Below, one piece after another: positions 7,153-8,736 of a stretch of 8,736 nt of DNA. Position 1 is the stretch's first letter; every line of letters starts with the position of its first letter. Under the pieces are notes generated by a model. That model did no database searches, was not told where the DNA came from, and saw only the letters and a list, made by a program, of their open reading frames with translations. Source of the stretch: PALSA-607 sp036510735 (GTDB lineage: Bacteria; Actinomycetota; Actinomycetes; Acidothermales; Acidothermaceae); assembly GCA_036510735.1 (NCBI GenBank), contig DATCDK010000227.1, positions 1 through 8,736 on the forward strand, written 5' to 3'. Position numbers and translations under genes: made by a program.

Positions 7153-8736
7153 GTGGGTCACGTAGATGTTGTTTCGGTTCGGCACATGCTGCCGAACGGC
7201 CGCTTGCTGCTCGATGAGGTGAGCTTCCGGGTCGGCGAGGGCGCGAAGGTTGCGCTCGTCGGCGCGAACGGTGCAGGGAAGACGACGCTGCTGCGGTTGG
7301 TCGCGGGCGACGAAGCGCCGCAGGGCGGGACTATCGGTCGAAGCGGCGGACTCGGCGTCATGCGCCAGTTCATCGGATCTGTACAGGACGACACGACGGT
7401 GCGCGACTTGCTGCTCTCGGTGTCGCCACCGAACGTGCGCGTCGCCGGCGCAGAGGTCGCCGCTGCCGAACTCGCGATGATGGAAACCGACGACGAGCCG
7501 ACCCAACTTCGCTATGCGCACGCACTTGCTAACTGGGGCGACGCAGGCGGTTACGAGGCCGAGGTGGCGTGGGACGTCTGCACTGTCGAGGCGCTCGGCT
7601 TGACCTTTGACCGCTGCGAGTACCGGCTGGTCGCGACGCTATCGGGTGGTGAGCAGAAGCGGCTCGTGCTCGAGGCCCTGTTGCGCGGGCCTGACGACGT
7701 GCTGCTTCTCGACGAACCCGACAACTACCTCGACGTTCCTGGCAAGCGATGGCTCGAGCAACGTCTGGCGGAGTCGACGAAGTCAGTGCTGCTGATCTCG
7801 CACGACCGCGAATTGCTCGATAGGGTCGCGAATCGCATCGTCACGATCGAGGGCGGGACGGCGTGGACTCACGGCGGTGGGTTTGCTTCCTACCATCAGG
7901 CCAGACGTGACCGGCACGATCGCCTCGACGAACTACGCAAGCGCTGGGATGAGGAACACAAACGGCTCGTCGACTTGGTGCGCACGCTGCAACAGCAGGC
8001 GAAAATCTCACCGGACATGGCGAGCAAGTACCACGCGATGCAGACGAGGCTCGCGAAATTCGAAGACGCCGGCCCACCGCCGTCCGCGCCACCACAACAG
8101 AAAGTCGCGATGCGGTTGCGTGGCGGACGCACCGGGCTGCGAGCAGTGATCTGCGAACGGCTGGAACTGACCGACCTTGTGGCGCCGTTCGACATGGAGA
8201 TCTTCTACGGCGAGCGGGTGGCGGTACTCGGCGCTAATGGGTCAGGCAAGTCGCATTTCCTGCGGCTGCTCGCGGGTGACGACGTGCGGCATGCAGGGAT
8301 TGCGAAGCTCGGTGCTCGAGTTGTGCCGGGCTGGTTCGCGCAAACGCACGAGCACGCCGAACTGGCCGGTCGACCGCTTGGCGAGGTGTTGTGGGCAGAC
8401 CACGCGCACGACCGTGGCCGGGCGATGAATGTGCTGCGGCGCTACGAACTCGACGAGCAGGTTGACCAGCCTTTTGACACGTTGTCCGGCGGTCAGCAGG
8501 CGCGGTTTCAGATCCTGCTGCTCGAGATCTCGGGCGCGACACTGTTGCTACTCGACGAGCCGACCGACAACCTCGATGTCGCCATCGCCGAAGCGCTCGA
8601 GGATGCGCTCGAGGCGTTCGACGGGACTGTGATCGCTGTGACTCACGACCGCTGGTTCGCCCGCTCCTTCGACCGCTTCGTCATATTCGGGTCGGACGCG
8701 ACCGTCACCGAGTCATCGGAGCCCATCTGGGACGGT
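7153..8736 (+). CDS. ABC-F family ATPase (soluble duplicated ABC protein), 3' end beyond the window
   Basis: 528 codons run in one open frame to the window edge without a stop, and the last residues (SEPIWDG) suggest that only a few are missing. Two ABC domains are joined by a linker and there are no membrane segments. This is the architecture of ABC-F proteins, which act on ribosomes in translation or antibiotic protection. NBD1 has Walker A GANGAGKT (K43), signature LSGGEQ (163-168), Walker B LLLDEPDN (D187, E188) and H217. The linker is about 247-325, charged and helical (RHDRLDELRKRWDEEHKRL). NBD2 has GANGSGKS (K366), LSGGQQ (444-449), LLLLDEPTDN (D468, E469) and H498. Both catalytic glutamates are present, so it should hydrolyse ATP. 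The GTG start at 7153 gives the MGHVDV-type start I recall from relatives. ATG 7186 would lose the first beta-strand. No clear Shine-Dalgarno is present. The subfamily and substrate are not assignable. Confidence 0.93.
   Translation, partial: MGHVDVVSVRHMLPNGRLLLDEVSFRVGEGAKVALVGANGAGKTTLLRLVAGDEAPQGGTIGRSGGLGVMRQFIGSVQDDTTVRDLLLSVSPPNVRVAGAEVAAAELAMMETDDEPTQLRYAHALANWGDAGGYEAEVAWDVCTVEALGLTFDRCEYRLVATLSGGEQKRLVLEALLRGPDDVLLLDEPDNYLDVPGKRWLEQRLAESTKSVLLISHDRELLDRVANRIVTIEGGTAWTHGGGFASYHQARRDRHDRLDELRKRWDEEHKRLVDLVRTLQQQAKISPDMASKYHAMQTRLAKFEDAGPPPSAPPQQKVAMRLRGGRTGLRAVICERLELTDLVAPFDMEIFYGERVAVLGANGSGKSHFLRLLAGDDVRHAGIAKLGARVVPGWFAQTHEHAELAGRPLGEVLWADHAHDRGRAMNVLRRYELDEQVDQPFDTLSGGQQARFQILLLEISGATLLLLDEPTDNLDVAIAEALEDALEAFDGTVIAVTHDRWFARSFDRFVIFGSDATVTESSEPIWDG

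Overview
The window is GC-rich, tightly packed bacterial DNA that looks actinobacterial. The RpoA and S11 sequences are of the high-GC Gram-positive type. RpoA and L17 both carry acidic C-terminal tails, S4 has the four-cysteine N-terminus, and lon is preceded by an HspR-type (HAIR) inverted repeat. I cannot place it to genus.

Layout. Positions 62-3047 hold the distal part of the alpha ribosomal-protein operon in its usual order: rpsK (S11), rpsD (S4), rpoA (RNA polymerase alpha) and rplQ (L17, with an unusually long acidic tail). truA (tRNA pseudouridine synthase) follows on the same strand after a strong hairpin at 3075-3114, which overlaps its ATG. On the opposite strand, 4691-3940 carries a beta-propeller/glycosidase-like gene split between two reading frames. 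It converges on truA with a 16-base overlap and is divergent from lon. lon (4738-7104) is a full-length ATP-dependent Lon protease behind a good Shine-Dalgarno and a HAIR operator. A hairpin at 7117-7146 separates it from an ABC-F ATPase gene that starts at GTG 7153 and runs off the right edge, near its end.

How the genes relate. The left half is constitutive growth machinery: small and large ribosomal subunits, the polymerase assembly subunit and tRNA modification. The right half is protein quality control (Lon, probably released from HspR repression on heat shock) and a ribosome-associated ABC-F factor. The lon module looks separately regulated from the ribosomal operon.

I did not find a previously undescribed system. 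The observations most worth checking are the HAIR operator at lon, the split minus-strand gene with a slippery heptamer at the frame change, the L17 tail, and two plus-strand genes (truA and the ABC-F gene) that lack a visible Shine-Dalgarno and sit directly against strong hairpins.
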